This document shows positions 15,834 through 24,302 of a stretch of DNA of 36,407 nt, in pieces. The notes beneath the pieces were generated by a model. The model made no database searches and was not told where the DNA came from. It worked only from the letters and a program-made list of their open reading frames with translations. Source of the DNA: Flavobacteriales bacterium (GTDB taxonomy: Bacteria > Bacteroidota > Bacteroidia > Flavobacteriales_D > Crocinitomicaceae); NCBI GenBank assembly GCA_015665275.1, contig JADFAL010000087.1:1-36407 (forward strand), in the 5' to 3' direction. How positions within the stretch are numbered: the first letter of the stretch is position 1; every line of letters begins with the position of its first letter. A program made the translations under genes and the position numbers.

Positions 15834-17915
15834 ATGAAGACACTCGTATCATTAGTATCATTTTTTATTGTTTTTGGGACAATCGCTCAAAACGTAGAGT
15901 TTACCAAAGACAATTTTAAAGACAAGAAAGCAGAGCTTAAGGAAGCTGTGAAATCCATAGAAGATGGAGACGAATATTTTGGAGGGCCGGAAGTAATGTG
16001 GAAGGAAGCGATTCCCATGTACTTAAAAGCCAACGATTTTAATCCTAATAACGCGATGCTCAACTTCAAGTTAGGTGCCTGTTATTTGTATTCAACTGAT
16101 AGAAATAAGGCGTTGGGTTATTTGGAGAAGGCATACCAATTGAACCCTTCCGTTGAGGCCCGATTAAATTACTATTTAGGGCAGGCGTATCATTTGAAGT
16201 ATGAGTTCGACGATGCCATTAAATTCTACAGCAAGTATCAGTCCGTTGTAATTAACAATCCCGATCCATGGTATCGAGAAGAATTACAAATGCGAATTCA
16301 GCATTGTTATAACGGGAAGAAAGTCATTGAGGAACCTATTCGGGTGTTTATTGACAATCTGGGAACCAGTATCAATTCAAAATACAATGAGTACGGTGCA
16401 GTGATTTCAGCAGATGAATCTGTAATTATTTACACCGCAAGACGTAACAATTCAACCGGAGGGAAAATCGACCCCGTTCTGAATGAAAATTTTGAGGATC
16501 TATACATTTCGTACAAGAATGAGGACGGAAGTTGGTCGCCTTCAGAAAATCTTGGAAAGAATGTAAACTCAGACGACCATGATGCCGTTTCAGCGGTTTC
16601 AGCAGATGGACAGCGCGTAATCATTTATTTAGGGCGCAAGAACAATGCCGGTGATTTGTACGAATGTGTTTTGAACGGGGATGAATGGAGCAAGCCAGAA
16701 TCACTTGGTAAAAATGTAAATACAAAGGAATACCATGAGTCTTCTGCATGTTACTCCCCCGATGGAAATACGATCTATTTTGTATCGAATAAACCAGGAG
16801 GAATAGGTAGTCATGATATTTATATGACACAACGGGATGAGAAAGGGAAGTGGGGGCCTGCAACTAATTTGGGAACCACCATTAATACAAAATACGACGA
16901 GGAAGGCGTATACATGCACCCGGATGGAAAAACCTTATACTTCAGTTCAAAAGGACATACATCTATTGGAGGTTACGATATATTTAAAACAGTTCTTGAT
17001 GCTTCAACCAATACTTGGAGTCAACCCGAAAACATCGGTTACCCTGTAAATACTGCGGATGATGATGTGTTCTTTGTAATTTCTGCTGACGGAAAACACG
17101 GATACTTTACGTCAAGTAATCAGCCTGAGACGGAGGGATTGCGCGATTTGTACGTAATTACATTTCTTGGGCCAGAGAAACCAATGGTGTTGAATAATGA
17201 GGACAATCTTCTGGCAGAAGCAACGGCTCCTATCAAAGAGCGTGTCATTGCACCAGTAGTAGAAGTGAAAGAAGCGCAGTTGACTATTTTAAAAGGTGTA
17301 ATCACAGATTTCTTATCGAAAGAACCGTTGGAGGCGTCTATCGAAATTGTGGACAACGAAGCGAATCAAACCATTGCAACTTTCAAATCCAATAGTAAGA
17401 CAGGGCGTTATCTGGTTTCTTTGCCGGCAGGTAAAAACTATGGGATCGCCGTGAAGAAAGATGGGTATTTGTTCCATTCGGAAAACTTCGACATCCCAGC
17501 AACAGCTGCTTTCCAGGAGGTGGAGAAGAATATCGAATTGAAGCAATTGGCTGTAGGAAGCAAGATCGTTCTGAGAAACATCTTTTTCGATTTGGATAAG
17601 GCAAGCTTACGCCCAGAATCAACTGCTGAGTTGGAGCGTTTAATCAAGCTAATGAACGATGTGCCAACCTTGAATATTGAGTTGGGTGGACATACGGATT
17701 CACGCGGATCGGATTCTTACAATTTGGATCTATCCAAGCGCCGTGCGAAGGCCGTTGTTGATTACTTGACTAAAAACGGAATCAGCGCCAGTCGATTGAA
17801 GTGGGAAGGATATGGAGAAACAGAATTGGTGAACGGATGTTCAAATGGTGTTAACTGTGCCGATGCAGATCATCAATTGAACCGCCGAACGGAGTTCAAA
17901 GTGCTTTCATTCTAA
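15834..17915 (+). CDS. PorE-like TPR / beta-propeller / OmpA peptidoglycan-binding protein
   Basis: A 693-residue envelope protein with the domain order of T9SS component PorE. A signal peptide (1-18, ending GTIAQ) is followed by TPR-like repeats (about 35-155). PD40/WD40-like propeller blades span about 180-440 (EYGAVISADESVIIYTARR, SSACYSPDGNTIYFVSNKPGG, DEEGVYMHPDGKTLYFSSKG). A carboxypeptidase regulatory-like domain covers about 485-560 (LKGVITDFLSKEPLEASIEI). An OmpA C-terminal peptidoglycan-binding domain covers about 575-690 (NIFFDLDKASLRPES, GGHTDSRGSDSYNLDLSKRRA, LNRRTEFKVL). PorE proper is a lipoprotein anchoring the secretion machine to the wall; here no lipobox Cys is seen, so this is a paralogue or a soluble form. 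It is followed by a strong terminator. Confidence 0.9.
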   Translation: MKTLVSLVSFFIVFGTIAQNVEFTKDNFKDKKAELKEAVKSIEDGDEYFGGPEVMWKEAIPMYLKANDFNPNNAMLNFKLGACYLYSTDRNKALGYLEKAYQLNPSVEARLNYYLGQAYHLKYEFDDAIKFYSKYQSVVINNPDPWYREELQMRIQHCYNGKKVIEEPIRVFIDNLGTSINSKYNEYGAVISADESVIIYTARRNNSTGGKIDPVLNENFEDLYISYKNEDGSWSPSENLGKNVNSDDHDAVSAVSADGQRVIIYLGRKNNAGDLYECVLNGDEWSKPESLGKNVNTKEYHESSACYSPDGNTIYFVSNKPGGIGSHDIYMTQRDEKGKWGPATNLGTTINTKYDEEGVYMHPDGKTLYFSSKGHTSIGGYDIFKTVLDASTNTWSQPENIGYPVNTADDDVFFVISADGKHGYFTSSNQPETEGLRDLYVITFLGPEKPMVLNNEDNLLAEATAPIKERVIAPVVEVKEAQLTILKGVITDFLSKEPLEASIEIVDNEANQTIATFKSNSKTGRYLVSLPAGKNYGIAVKKDGYLFHSENFDIPATAAFQEVEKNIELKQLAVGSKIVLRNIFFDLDKASLRPESTAELERLIKLMNDVPTLNIELGGHTDSRGSDSYNLDLSKRRAKAVVDYLTKNGISASRLKWEGYGETELVNGCSNGVNCADADHQLNRRTEFKVLSF

Positions 17916-17936
17916 TCGAATATAAAATATTGAGAG

Positions 17937-17968
17937 AACGCTTGTCCAAAAAAGGCAGGCGTTTTTTT
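17937..17968 (+). terminator. Intrinsic terminator of the TPR/PorE-like operon
   Basis: AACGCTTGTC (17937-17946) pairs with GGCAGGCGTT (17954-17963) in ten consecutive base pairs if G-U pairs are allowed, followed by a run of T residues. It is 22 bases after the stop codon. Confidence 0.85.
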
Positions 17969-18023
17969 ATGCATGTAATTTTCTTGAGTAGATCCGAATA
18001 AACTCATTGAATGTTCAAATAAA

Positions 18024-18054
18024 TTTGTTAGAGTAGTCTAACTTTTTAAATTTG
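18024..18054 (+). promoter_or_regulatory. Promoter of the TonB receptor gene
   Basis: TTTG at 18024-18027 and TAAATTTG at 18047-18054 match the Bacteroidota -33 and -7 elements with a 19-base spacer, within the usual 17-23. The -7 box lies 25 bases before the ATG at 18080. The spacer is occupied by the inverted repeat at 18027-18042. Confidence 0.65.
18027..18042. promoter_or_regulatory. Operator-like inverted repeat in the TonB receptor promoter
   Basis: GTTAGA (18027-18032) and TCTAAC (18037-18042) are perfect inverted arms around a 4-base centre, lying between the -33 and -7 elements. The GTTAG...CTAAC arms resemble the core of DtxR/IdeR-type metalloregulator boxes. A binding protein here would repress the receptor. 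The regulator identity is an inference from arm sequence and the kind of gene controlled. Confidence 0.5.
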
Positions 18055-18079
18055 TACTATCTAAAAATTGAGTTGGAAG

Positions 18080-20467
18080 ATGAGGAGATTGATGAATAGT
18101 ACTTTAATTGTTGCCTTTTGCACCTTTTGTATGTGGTGTTCGTATGGACAAGAATCCTCCATTCTCGGCATCGTAACAAGTGCTTCAGGAGATCCAATTG
18201 AGTTTGGAAAGGTTGTTTTGGTAGGATCCAATTTAGGCACCGTTACCGATGAAAATGGATCGTATGAGCTAAAAGGAATTCCTTCAGGACTCTATGATCT
18301 GCAGGTTCGCTCATCAGGATTTCTAACACTCAAAGACACCATTCAAATCGACGAAGGGCAGAAGCTCAACTTCAATTTTATATTGCAACCCGATCTTTTG
18401 AATATCGGAGAAGTGGTAGTCTCTGGGACGCGCAGCGAAATTGAAAAACACAATTCTCCGGTAATCACCAACACGATTTCAGGACGTACCTTTGAAGCTA
18501 CCCAATCGCTCAGTATTGCCGAAGGGCTTAGTTTCTCTCCTGGATTACGCGTCGAGAACAATTGCCAAAATTGCGGGTTCACACAACTTCGTATGAATGG
18601 GTTGGAAGGTGCCTATTCTCAAGTATTGATCAACAGCAGGCCTATATTTTCGGCATTGGCAGGAGTGTATGGGTTGGAAATGCTTCCAACTGGAATGGTG
18701 GATCGCGTAGAAGTTGTTCGCGGTGGAGGTTCTGTTTTGTACGGAGGAAATGCCATTGCAGGAACAGTGAACATCATCACGAAAGATCCCGTTGAGAACT
18801 CATTTGAGTTGGGGTTGAATCAGGCTTTTATCAACGGAGAGGCATCTGACAGAACGATCAACATCAACGGCTCTATTGTTTCTGAGAAGCTAGACAAAGG
18901 AATTACCTTTTTCGGTTTCAATCGTATGCGCGATCAATGGGATGCCAACGGTGATGAAATTTCGGAAATTGTCAAGTTAGAGAATAATACTTTCGGATTC
19001 GATGCCTTCTGGAATATCAACGATCGCAATAAAATTAAAATCGGCTCTTATTTTATCAACGAATTCCGACGGGGCGGCAGCCAATTTGATTTGCTTCCGC
19101 ATCAAACGGATGTGACAGAGCAACTGGATCACTCAATTATCAGCACGAATGCATCCTACGAACATGCGAGTAAGAACTTAAAGCACAAGATTTCGGTATA
19201 CGGATCGCTGCAGGCCGTAGATCGCGAGAGCTATTATGGCGGCGGTGGAAGTGTATTGGGCGAAGGAGATACCCTGACTACAGATGCACTCTTGGCGCTG
19301 AATGCGTATGGAAACTCCAATGACATTTCCTTGGTGGGAGGCGCTCAGTATAATTACGAAATGAGCCCGAAGTTGCTCTTCATTTTGGGGTCCGAGTATA
19401 TTTATAACGACGTGCGTGATGAAATGGTAGGCTATAATCGATTGATTGATCAGCGGGTTGGAACAATTGGGAATTACGCCCAGGTTGAGTACAAACCCAT
19501 CAGCAAACTAACATTTCTTCTTGGAGGCCGATTCGACAATGTGAATATTCAGGGAGTCTACGACTTAGACAACGAACGATTCCAGAACAACAGAGTCTTA
19601 AATGTTCCGGTTCCGAGGTTCTCAGCGATGTATGCCATTACAAAACGGTTAAAAGCTAGAGCTTCGTTTGCTCAGGGTTATCGAGGCCCACAGGCATTTG
19701 ACGAAGATTTGCATCTCGAAACTGTTGGTGGGGCAGCACGATTTATTCGCATCAATCCAGATTTGGTAGAAGAGCGGTCCAATAGTGCGCAATTCTCTTT
19801 GAATTATGACAAGATTGTGAAGAAGTGGCAGATGAATTTTGTTGCAGAAGGTTTCTACACGGAATTGATCAACCCTTTCATTTTCTCGGCCGCAACCGAA
19901 TTGCCAAGCGGAGTATCCGTAATAGACAAACGAAATGGGGAAGGGGCAATGGTAGCCGGAGGAAATCTGGAAGCGAACATAGCCTATGGACGTAAATTCC
20001 TAATTCAATCAGGAGTCACGCTTCAGACAACGCGCTATGCCGTTACAGAAGAACTTTGGGCACCTGCAGATCCAAGCGATGCTGCGCCCTCAACCGTAAC
20101 AGATCGATTGTTGAGAACACCGGATGCGTATGGTTATTTCAGTATCATATACAAGCCGATTAGAAACTTGATGATTGCATATTCTGGAACCGTTACTGGA
20201 TCAATGGATGTTCCGCATGTAATTGATGTAGACACTGAGCAGACGATCATTGAGCGTACACCTACTTTCTTTGATAGCAACATCAAGGTGAGTTATACCA
20301 TTCAACTTCAGAAAGATTACCAACTGAGCGTATTTGGAGGTGTTCAGAACATCTTTAACAACTACCAAAACGATTTTGATTTGGGAGCAGATCGTGACGC
20401 GGGTTATGTTTATGGACCTTTAAGACCAAGAACTTTCTTTATGGGGATCAAGTTTGGTCTGAATTAA
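18080..20467 (+). CDS. TonB-dependent outer-membrane receptor with carboxypeptidase-regulatory domain
   Basis: A 795-residue outer-membrane transporter. The ATG at 18080 gives a signal peptide (about 1-24, ending SYGQ); a TTG at 18068 is possible but less likely. Residues about 26-115 form a carboxypeptidase D regulatory-like domain (ILGIVTSASGDPIEFGKVVL), typical of Bacteroidota receptors. The plug domain (about 120-235) shows LRMNGLEGAYSQVLINSRPIF and VDRVEVVRGGGSVLYGGNAIAGTVNI, and the 22-strand barrel follows, ending in RPRTFFMGIKFGLN with the aromatic C-terminal strand. The plug has a CQNC cysteine pair, seen in a group of siderophore/metal receptors. No SusD partner is adjacent, so glycan uptake is unlikely; iron, another metal or a cobalamin-like ligand is more plausible. 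The promoter carries an inverted repeat resembling a metalloregulator box. Confidence 0.92.
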   Translation: MRRLMNSTLIVAFCTFCMWCSYGQESSILGIVTSASGDPIEFGKVVLVGSNLGTVTDENGSYELKGIPSGLYDLQVRSSGFLTLKDTIQIDEGQKLNFNFILQPDLLNIGEVVVSGTRSEIEKHNSPVITNTISGRTFEATQSLSIAEGLSFSPGLRVENNCQNCGFTQLRMNGLEGAYSQVLINSRPIFSALAGVYGLEMLPTGMVDRVEVVRGGGSVLYGGNAIAGTVNIITKDPVENSFELGLNQAFINGEASDRTININGSIVSEKLDKGITFFGFNRMRDQWDANGDEISEIVKLENNTFGFDAFWNINDRNKIKIGSYFINEFRRGGSQFDLLPHQTDVTEQLDHSIISTNASYEHASKNLKHKISVYGSLQAVDRESYYGGGGSVLGEGDTLTTDALLALNAYGNSNDISLVGGAQYNYEMSPKLLFILGSEYIYNDVRDEMVGYNRLIDQRVGTIGNYAQVEYKPISKLTFLLGGRFDNVNIQGVYDLDNERFQNNRVLNVPVPRFSAMYAITKRLKARASFAQGYRGPQAFDEDLHLETVGGAARFIRINPDLVEERSNSAQFSLNYDKIVKKWQMNFVAEGFYTELINPFIFSAATELPSGVSVIDKRNGEGAMVAGGNLEANIAYGRKFLIQSGVTLQTTRYAVTEELWAPADPSDAAPSTVTDRLLRTPDAYGYFSIIYKPIRNLMIAYSGTVTGSMDVPHVIDVDTEQTIIERTPTFFDSNIKVSYTIQLQKDYQLSVFGGVQNIFNNYQNDFDLGADRDAGYVYGPLRPRTFFMGIKFGLN

Positions 20468-20498
20468 CTGGGAATTTCCAACCAATTTGAGAAAGTAG

Positions 20499-20506
20499 TA
20501 GTTTTG
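20499..20506 (+). promoter_or_regulatory. Possible -7 box of the lipoprotein gene
   Basis: TAGTTTTG is a perfect TAnnTTTG match whose end is 5 bases before the ATG at 20512. Use of this box would give an almost leaderless transcript. No TTG element is seen 17-23 bases upstream, so read-through from the receptor gene is also possible. Confidence 0.35.
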
Positions 20507-20511
20507 TTAGT

Positions 20512-21198
20512 ATGAAAGCTTCCAAACTTCTTCTGATTTTTATCGCACTAGTTGGTGTGTTCAGCATTGGGTGCAAGAAAATAAGCAAGGCTTGGGTAGC
20601 TGGTAAGGTGGAAGTAGTTGACGCAGTAACAGGAGAGCCATTAGAAGTAGCAGTAGGAATTGAATATCATGTTTTACCTTTACTTGGTCAAGCGGTTGAA
20701 AAAACGAAATCTTTAGGGAGTACAGATCAGGACGGAAAGTTGAAATTCGAATACAAAGTTGGACGAAGATCTACGGGACACCAACTGACAATTGCACATC
20801 CGCCCTTTTATGCCATGGCAGGTCAGCCGAATGAGTGGCCTGTCAAAACAAGAAGATCTTTAAGTGCTCAAGGGAATAATAAGATCAGGGTTGAATTAGA
20901 GCCATGGTACCCATTTCAATTGAGAGCGACAAATGCAAATTGTTTTGATGCGAATGACTCTTTATGGGTAACTTTTAAATTCGGACCAGAGACCTGGCAA
21001 GAGTGGACTATGACGTCTGTCGGTTGCTCCGATACAATTTTTGATCCACCAAACTTGGCATACGGAGCTACTCAGCATTGTGCTACGAATCAAATCACAT
21101 TTGAAGTGACGACAAAAAAAGGGGGTGTGACAAATAGTTTCTCTGAAACCCACAACTTGTTGCCCGCACAATGGGTTCCGATCACCATTAACTACTAA
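20512..21198 (+). CDS. Lipoprotein of unknown function
   Basis: A 228-residue protein with a lipoprotein signal (LLLIFIALVGVFSIGC, lipobox Cys21). The mature part begins with a transthyretin/carboxypeptidase-regulatory-like strand pattern (VAGKVEVVDAVTGEPLEVAVGIEYH, then STDQDGKLKFEYKV), typical of small beta-sandwich domains. The second half has cysteines (NANCFDANDSLW, SVGCSDTIF, TQHCATNQ) that could form disulfides in the periplasm. No family is recognised beyond the beta-sandwich. It lies 44 bases after the TonB receptor gene on the same strand, so a role as accessory lipoprotein to the receptor is possible but unproven. The 3' end overlaps the convergent M1 peptidase gene by 4 bases. Confidence 0.8.
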   Translation: MKASKLLLIFIALVGVFSIGCKKISKAWVAGKVEVVDAVTGEPLEVAVGIEYHVLPLLGQAVEKTKSLGSTDQDGKLKFEYKVGRRSTGHQLTIAHPPFYAMAGQPNEWPVKTRRSLSAQGNNKIRVELEPWYPFQLRATNANCFDANDSLWVTFKFGPETWQEWTMTSVGCSDTIFDPPNLAYGATQHCATNQITFEVTTKKGGVTNSFSETHNLLPAQWVPITINY

Positions 21199-22793
21199 TA
21201 CTCCACTTCTTCAAAAAGCAATTTGACGTTTGGGTCAATGCGGTATCCCTTAATTCTTCCTCTAGATTCAAATTGAAAGGTTTCTTTGTTACTGTCAACG
21301 GGAATAGAAATGAGCTCTGTTTCTCTATTGTTGAATATAACTTCAATCTCTAAATCAAATTCAAATGTGTGGTCCTCTTGCATCTGCTGTATTGCTATTT
21401 CAGCGTTTTTACCTTTAATATCGGATGCGATTTCTAATATCGGATGTCCTGGGGTGTATAGCCATTGAAGGAAGAATCGTTCCAAATTGCTTTCGGAAAC
21501 CTTCTCCATAATCTTGCGGAAATCCTCTGTATTCGCATTATCGTATTGATACGCTTTATAATAGGTACGAATTCCAGCAAAAAAGGAGGAGTCTCCAACT
21601 TCTTCGCGTAACATATGTAGGAACCACGCTCCTTTTTGATACGAATTGGGATTCAAAAGATGCATTAACTCCTCATATTCAGTATCCACTACAGGATGAT
21701 CATAATTCTTTGCAAAGTTCAATACCCGAATACGTTCTCCAATCAAGCGCTCATTCATTACTTCGCGACCATATTTCTGCTCGAAGTACAAATCGGTAAG
21801 GTAAGTTGCAAATCCTTCGCTGAGCCACAAATGCGGCCAATCTTCTTCAGAGGCAGAGTTTCCGAACCATTGATGCGCAACCTCATGAGCAATTAATGCC
21901 TCCATGGTTCCTTCTCCTGTTACAGCATTTTCATCATAGAAGATGTTTCCTGCGTTTTCCATTCCTCCAAACTGCGTAGTGGACTGTACGTTCGCTAATT
22001 TCTCGAAAGGGTAGGCGCCAAGAATTTCTATGAAATAGTCCAATACTTCTAGAGAAACTTTCATGTCAGACAAGCCTTCCTCTTTGTTTTCAGGGTATAC
22101 CCAAGCCGAAACATCAAACCCCGGATCTGGTTTGTACAAATCCCAGAAGAAGTCGGCAACACCAATCACCATTACCTTTGTTGGCAGGTCAATGCTGGTA
22201 ACAAAATCGTACTTCATTTTTGTGCCATCATTCACTAGTTTTCTGCCAAGGAATTTCCCGGTAGCAATACATTGGTAGTGTACGGGAGCAACAACTGTAT
22301 ATTTGATTGTCGCTTTGTCTGATGGGTGATCTATGCACGCGAACCAATGGTGTGCTCTGTTCGGCCAATTGTCGCCAAAGAAAGTCCGGTTTCCGAATTT
22401 GTTTTTCCCAATGATCAAACCTGTTTCGGGAACTCCGGTAAAGAATAGTTTGATTTCGTGAACGCTTCCAACTTCCCACTCCGACTTGGCATGAATCCAG
22501 ATGCGATCGTTTTCATGACGAAACTTCGTGTTTTCAAAATCTATCAGAATCTCTGGAAACAAGTGCATTCCCGTGCTGTCATTTTGAGAAAACAAATCAA
22601 TGAAGAACGAATCGCAGGGGGCGTCAAGCTTGAAGGTGATTAATTCGTACACCCGAATTTCGTCAGTAGAATCTTCCAATTCGATAGAAACGTCGTAGTT
22701 AAGTATGTCTACCGGGTGATCGAGGTACTCGTGTTGCGCGAAAGTAGTACTGCAAATAATGAGTGCCGAAGCAAGAATGTAAAGTGTTCTCAT
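21195..22793 (-). CDS. M1-family zinc metallopeptidase (aminopeptidase)
   Basis: A 532-residue exported peptidase. The ATG at 22793 gives a signal peptide (MRTLYILASALIICSTTFAQ); a longer reading from 22877 would bury it. The M1 catalytic set is complete: the substrate-recognition motif GGMEN (TTQFGGMENAGNIFYD), zinc motif HEVAHQWFGN (His303, Glu304, His307) and third ligand Glu326 in WLSEGFATY. The transition-state Tyr is expected in the NPNSYQKGAWFLHML segment. The N-terminal beta domain (about 25-210) precedes the catalytic domain; the C-terminal helical repeats of large PepN enzymes are absent, giving the short M1 form common in Bacteroidota. It removes N-terminal amino acids from peptides, probably in the periplasm. 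It lies downstream of a universal stress gene, separated by a terminator. Confidence 0.95.
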   Translation of the reverse strand: MRTLYILASALIICSTTFAQHEYLDHPVDILNYDVSIELEDSTDEIRVYELITFKLDAPCDSFFIDLFSQNDSTGMHLFPEILIDFENTKFRHENDRIWIHAKSEWEVGSVHEIKLFFTGVPETGLIIGKNKFGNRTFFGDNWPNRAHHWFACIDHPSDKATIKYTVVAPVHYQCIATGKFLGRKLVNDGTKMKYDFVTSIDLPTKVMVIGVADFFWDLYKPDPGFDVSAWVYPENKEEGLSDMKVSLEVLDYFIEILGAYPFEKLANVQSTTQFGGMENAGNIFYDENAVTGEGTMEALIAHEVAHQWFGNSASEEDWPHLWLSEGFATYLTDLYFEQKYGREVMNERLIGERIRVLNFAKNYDHPVVDTEYEELMHLLNPNSYQKGAWFLHMLREEVGDSSFFAGIRTYYKAYQYDNANTEDFRKIMEKVSESNLERFFLQWLYTPGHPILEIASDIKGKNAEIAIQQMQEDHTFEFDLEIEVIFNNRETELISIPVDSNKETFQFESRGRIKGYRIDPNVKLLFEEVEY

Positions 22794-22882
22794 AGATGGG
22801 TGTTCTCGTATGTAAGTCAAATACTTTTGTTGAAGCGTCAGCAACAAATCAAAAACCGCGCCGCAAGATACGATCAACGAAC

Positions 22883-22915
22883 AAAAAAAAGAGGCATTCT
22901 TTGTTGAATACCTCT
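22883..22915 (-). terminator. Intrinsic terminator of the universal stress gene (minus strand)
   Basis: AGAGGCATTC (22890-22899) and GAATACCTCT (22906-22915) pair at 9 of 10 positions. On the minus strand the hairpin is followed by a run of T (22889-22883). It lies 24 bases after the stop codon of the gene at 22940-23770 and separates it from the M1 peptidase gene. Confidence 0.75.
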
Positions 22916-22939
22916 CTGTTTTATTTGATTTCCGTCTTT

Positions 22940-23770
22940 TTAGACTGTCATAAAGCTGTAGTTGGAGTTAATTACGGATAACTCTTCAGCATTTACTGTC
23001 AACAACGGCAAATTCAATTCATTTTCAATCATTCCTTGAATAAAGTTGTTTGGGGTAGGTAGAATTCCTTCTTTGAAATATGCAGCCGCAAACATATCCG
23101 CATCTATAGACTTAGCAAAGTCTACCAAATCCTGATTGTATGTTTTGCTTGGCGGAAGGTGTGCAATTTCATAAGAAGCATTCATATCATCTAATGCGCG
23201 TTTTACCACCAACTGATTTGATTTTGTTTTCGCATCCAACCAATCGTCTTTGTCGTGGAATCCACATAAATGAATTGTAGCGTTAAACTTCTTAGCGATA
23301 GCACCTACAAAATTGGTGATCTGGATACTTTCCTTCGCAAAGCTAAATGGCATCACGATATTTTTAATGCGATCCACTTCTTTCTTTCCTTGTGTGATTA
23401 GGAATGGAGTAGCAGAACTGCTGATCAGTTTTACTGCACGGCTTCCAAATACTTTTTGCATTCCATGCGCGCCATGGGTTCCCATTACGATCAGTGCGGC
23501 TTTCAAAATATCACCAGCCTTACCTATGTCGTTGAAGATGTCTCCTTCAATAACTTTCGAAGTCATCAAGTCCAACTCTTCTTTTGTGTATGATTCTAAA
23601 AAATCAGCAAACTGCTTTCTGGCAGCTACTTTTTCGGAACTTTTGCCTACAACATGAAGAAGATAAGCGGTCCCATTGTTTGCCTGGGCCAAGTCTAACG
23701 CCAGACGAACGGCGCTTGAAGCCTCTTCGGTGAAATCAACAGGAACTAGATAGATAGGCTCTTTAAGCAT
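22940..23770 (-). CDS. Universal stress protein, two UspA domains (second copy)
   Basis: A 276-residue paralogue of the protein at 5724-6530, with the same two-domain layout. Domain 1 opens PIYLVPVDFTEEASSAVRLALDLA and has the nucleotide-binding loop LIVMGTHGAHGMQKVFGSRAVKLI. Domain 2 starts KNIVMPFSFAKESIQITNFVG and lacks the glycine loop. Shared details, including the IFNDIGKA segment before the loop and the closing LPLLTVN, indicate a duplication within the lineage. It is a single-gene unit ending in its own terminator. A -7 box with one mismatch (TATATTTA on the minus strand) lies about 40 bases upstream of the ATG. Both copies have a final A where the consensus has G. Confidence 0.92.
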   Translation of the reverse strand: MLKEPIYLVPVDFTEEASSAVRLALDLAQANNGTAYLLHVVGKSSEKVAARKQFADFLESYTKEELDLMTSKVIEGDIFNDIGKAGDILKAALIVMGTHGAHGMQKVFGSRAVKLISSSATPFLITQGKKEVDRIKNIVMPFSFAKESIQITNFVGAIAKKFNATIHLCGFHDKDDWLDAKTKSNQLVVKRALDDMNASYEIAHLPPSKTYNQDLVDFAKSIDADMFAAAYFKEGILPTPNNFIQGMIENELNLPLLTVNAEELSVINSNYSFMTV

Positions 23771-23986
23771 TTTTTGCGTTTTAGGATTTTCCCCCTAAAT
23801 ATAAGCATTCATCAATTTTGGAGTGCAGAAATGACTGAATTTTCTAGTAATGACAGGAAGGAATCCCTAAAAGGCAGCGCCAATCGAGTGTCTGGGGGGA
23901 TTGCGAAAGTAAGTTGGATTGAAAAATACGTATAAACGCGTATTAAAATCAGTATTTATTCATCACTGGCTTTTAAATGAGTTGGT

Positions 23987-23994
23987 TATGTTTG
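23987..23994 (+). promoter_or_regulatory. Promoter-like -7 box, unit 1
   Basis: TATGTTTG, a perfect TAnnTTTG match, 4 bases before the start of a structured segment (23999). No TTG is found at the expected upstream distance, so the promoter is incomplete by eye. Confidence 0.35.
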
Positions 23995-23998
23995 GAGC

Positions 23999-24137
23999 AC
24001 GAGAAGTTCCACATAGTGATAATCTCTCTATGCACGTATTTAGTAGTTTAGTTTTCTCGTTTGAACTCCTTGCTGATACCGTTCTATTTTATCTCTCGAT
24101 GTACTCAGTTTGTCCGGTATCAGCAGGGTTCTTTTTT
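23999..24137 (+). ncRNA. Candidate structured small RNA
   Basis: Starting just after the -7 box at 23987, the plus strand can fold into three helices. P1: ACGAGAA (23999-24005) with TTCTCGT (24054-24060). A nested hairpin: CATAG (24012-24016) with CTATG (24028-24032). A long 3' hairpin: 24063-24081 with 24115-24131, containing 14 consecutive pairs. This is followed by six T residues (24132-24137). Promoter box, ordered helices and a T-run in a gene-free region together suggest a small RNA of about 140 bases. No known RNA family was recognised. This is a hypothesis from visual folding. Confidence 0.35.
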
Positions 24138-24190
24138 CTCATTGTTGAAAAAATACGTAGAACTACCTAGGGTTTCTCGCACATATAACA

Positions 24191-24221
24191 TTGACTTTGA
24201 ATTCCCCGAGATGTAGCTTTG
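24191..24221 (+). promoter_or_regulatory. Promoter-like element, unit 2
   Basis: TTG at 24191-24193, a 20-base spacer and TAGCTTTG at 24214-24221 match the Bacteroidota -33/-7 arrangement. Downstream lie a small hairpin (GTGGA 24224-24228 with TCCAC 24239-24243), an 8-bp stem (24249-24256 with 24271-24278) and the hairpin at 24303-24364. No recognised gene follows on this strand. Confidence 0.4.
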
Positions 24222-24302
24222 AGGTGGATGCTTGCAAGTCCACTTTTTAAGAAGATTTCATCGCAAGATCATCTTCTTTCGATTGAACGAAATTGCCTTG
24301 AA

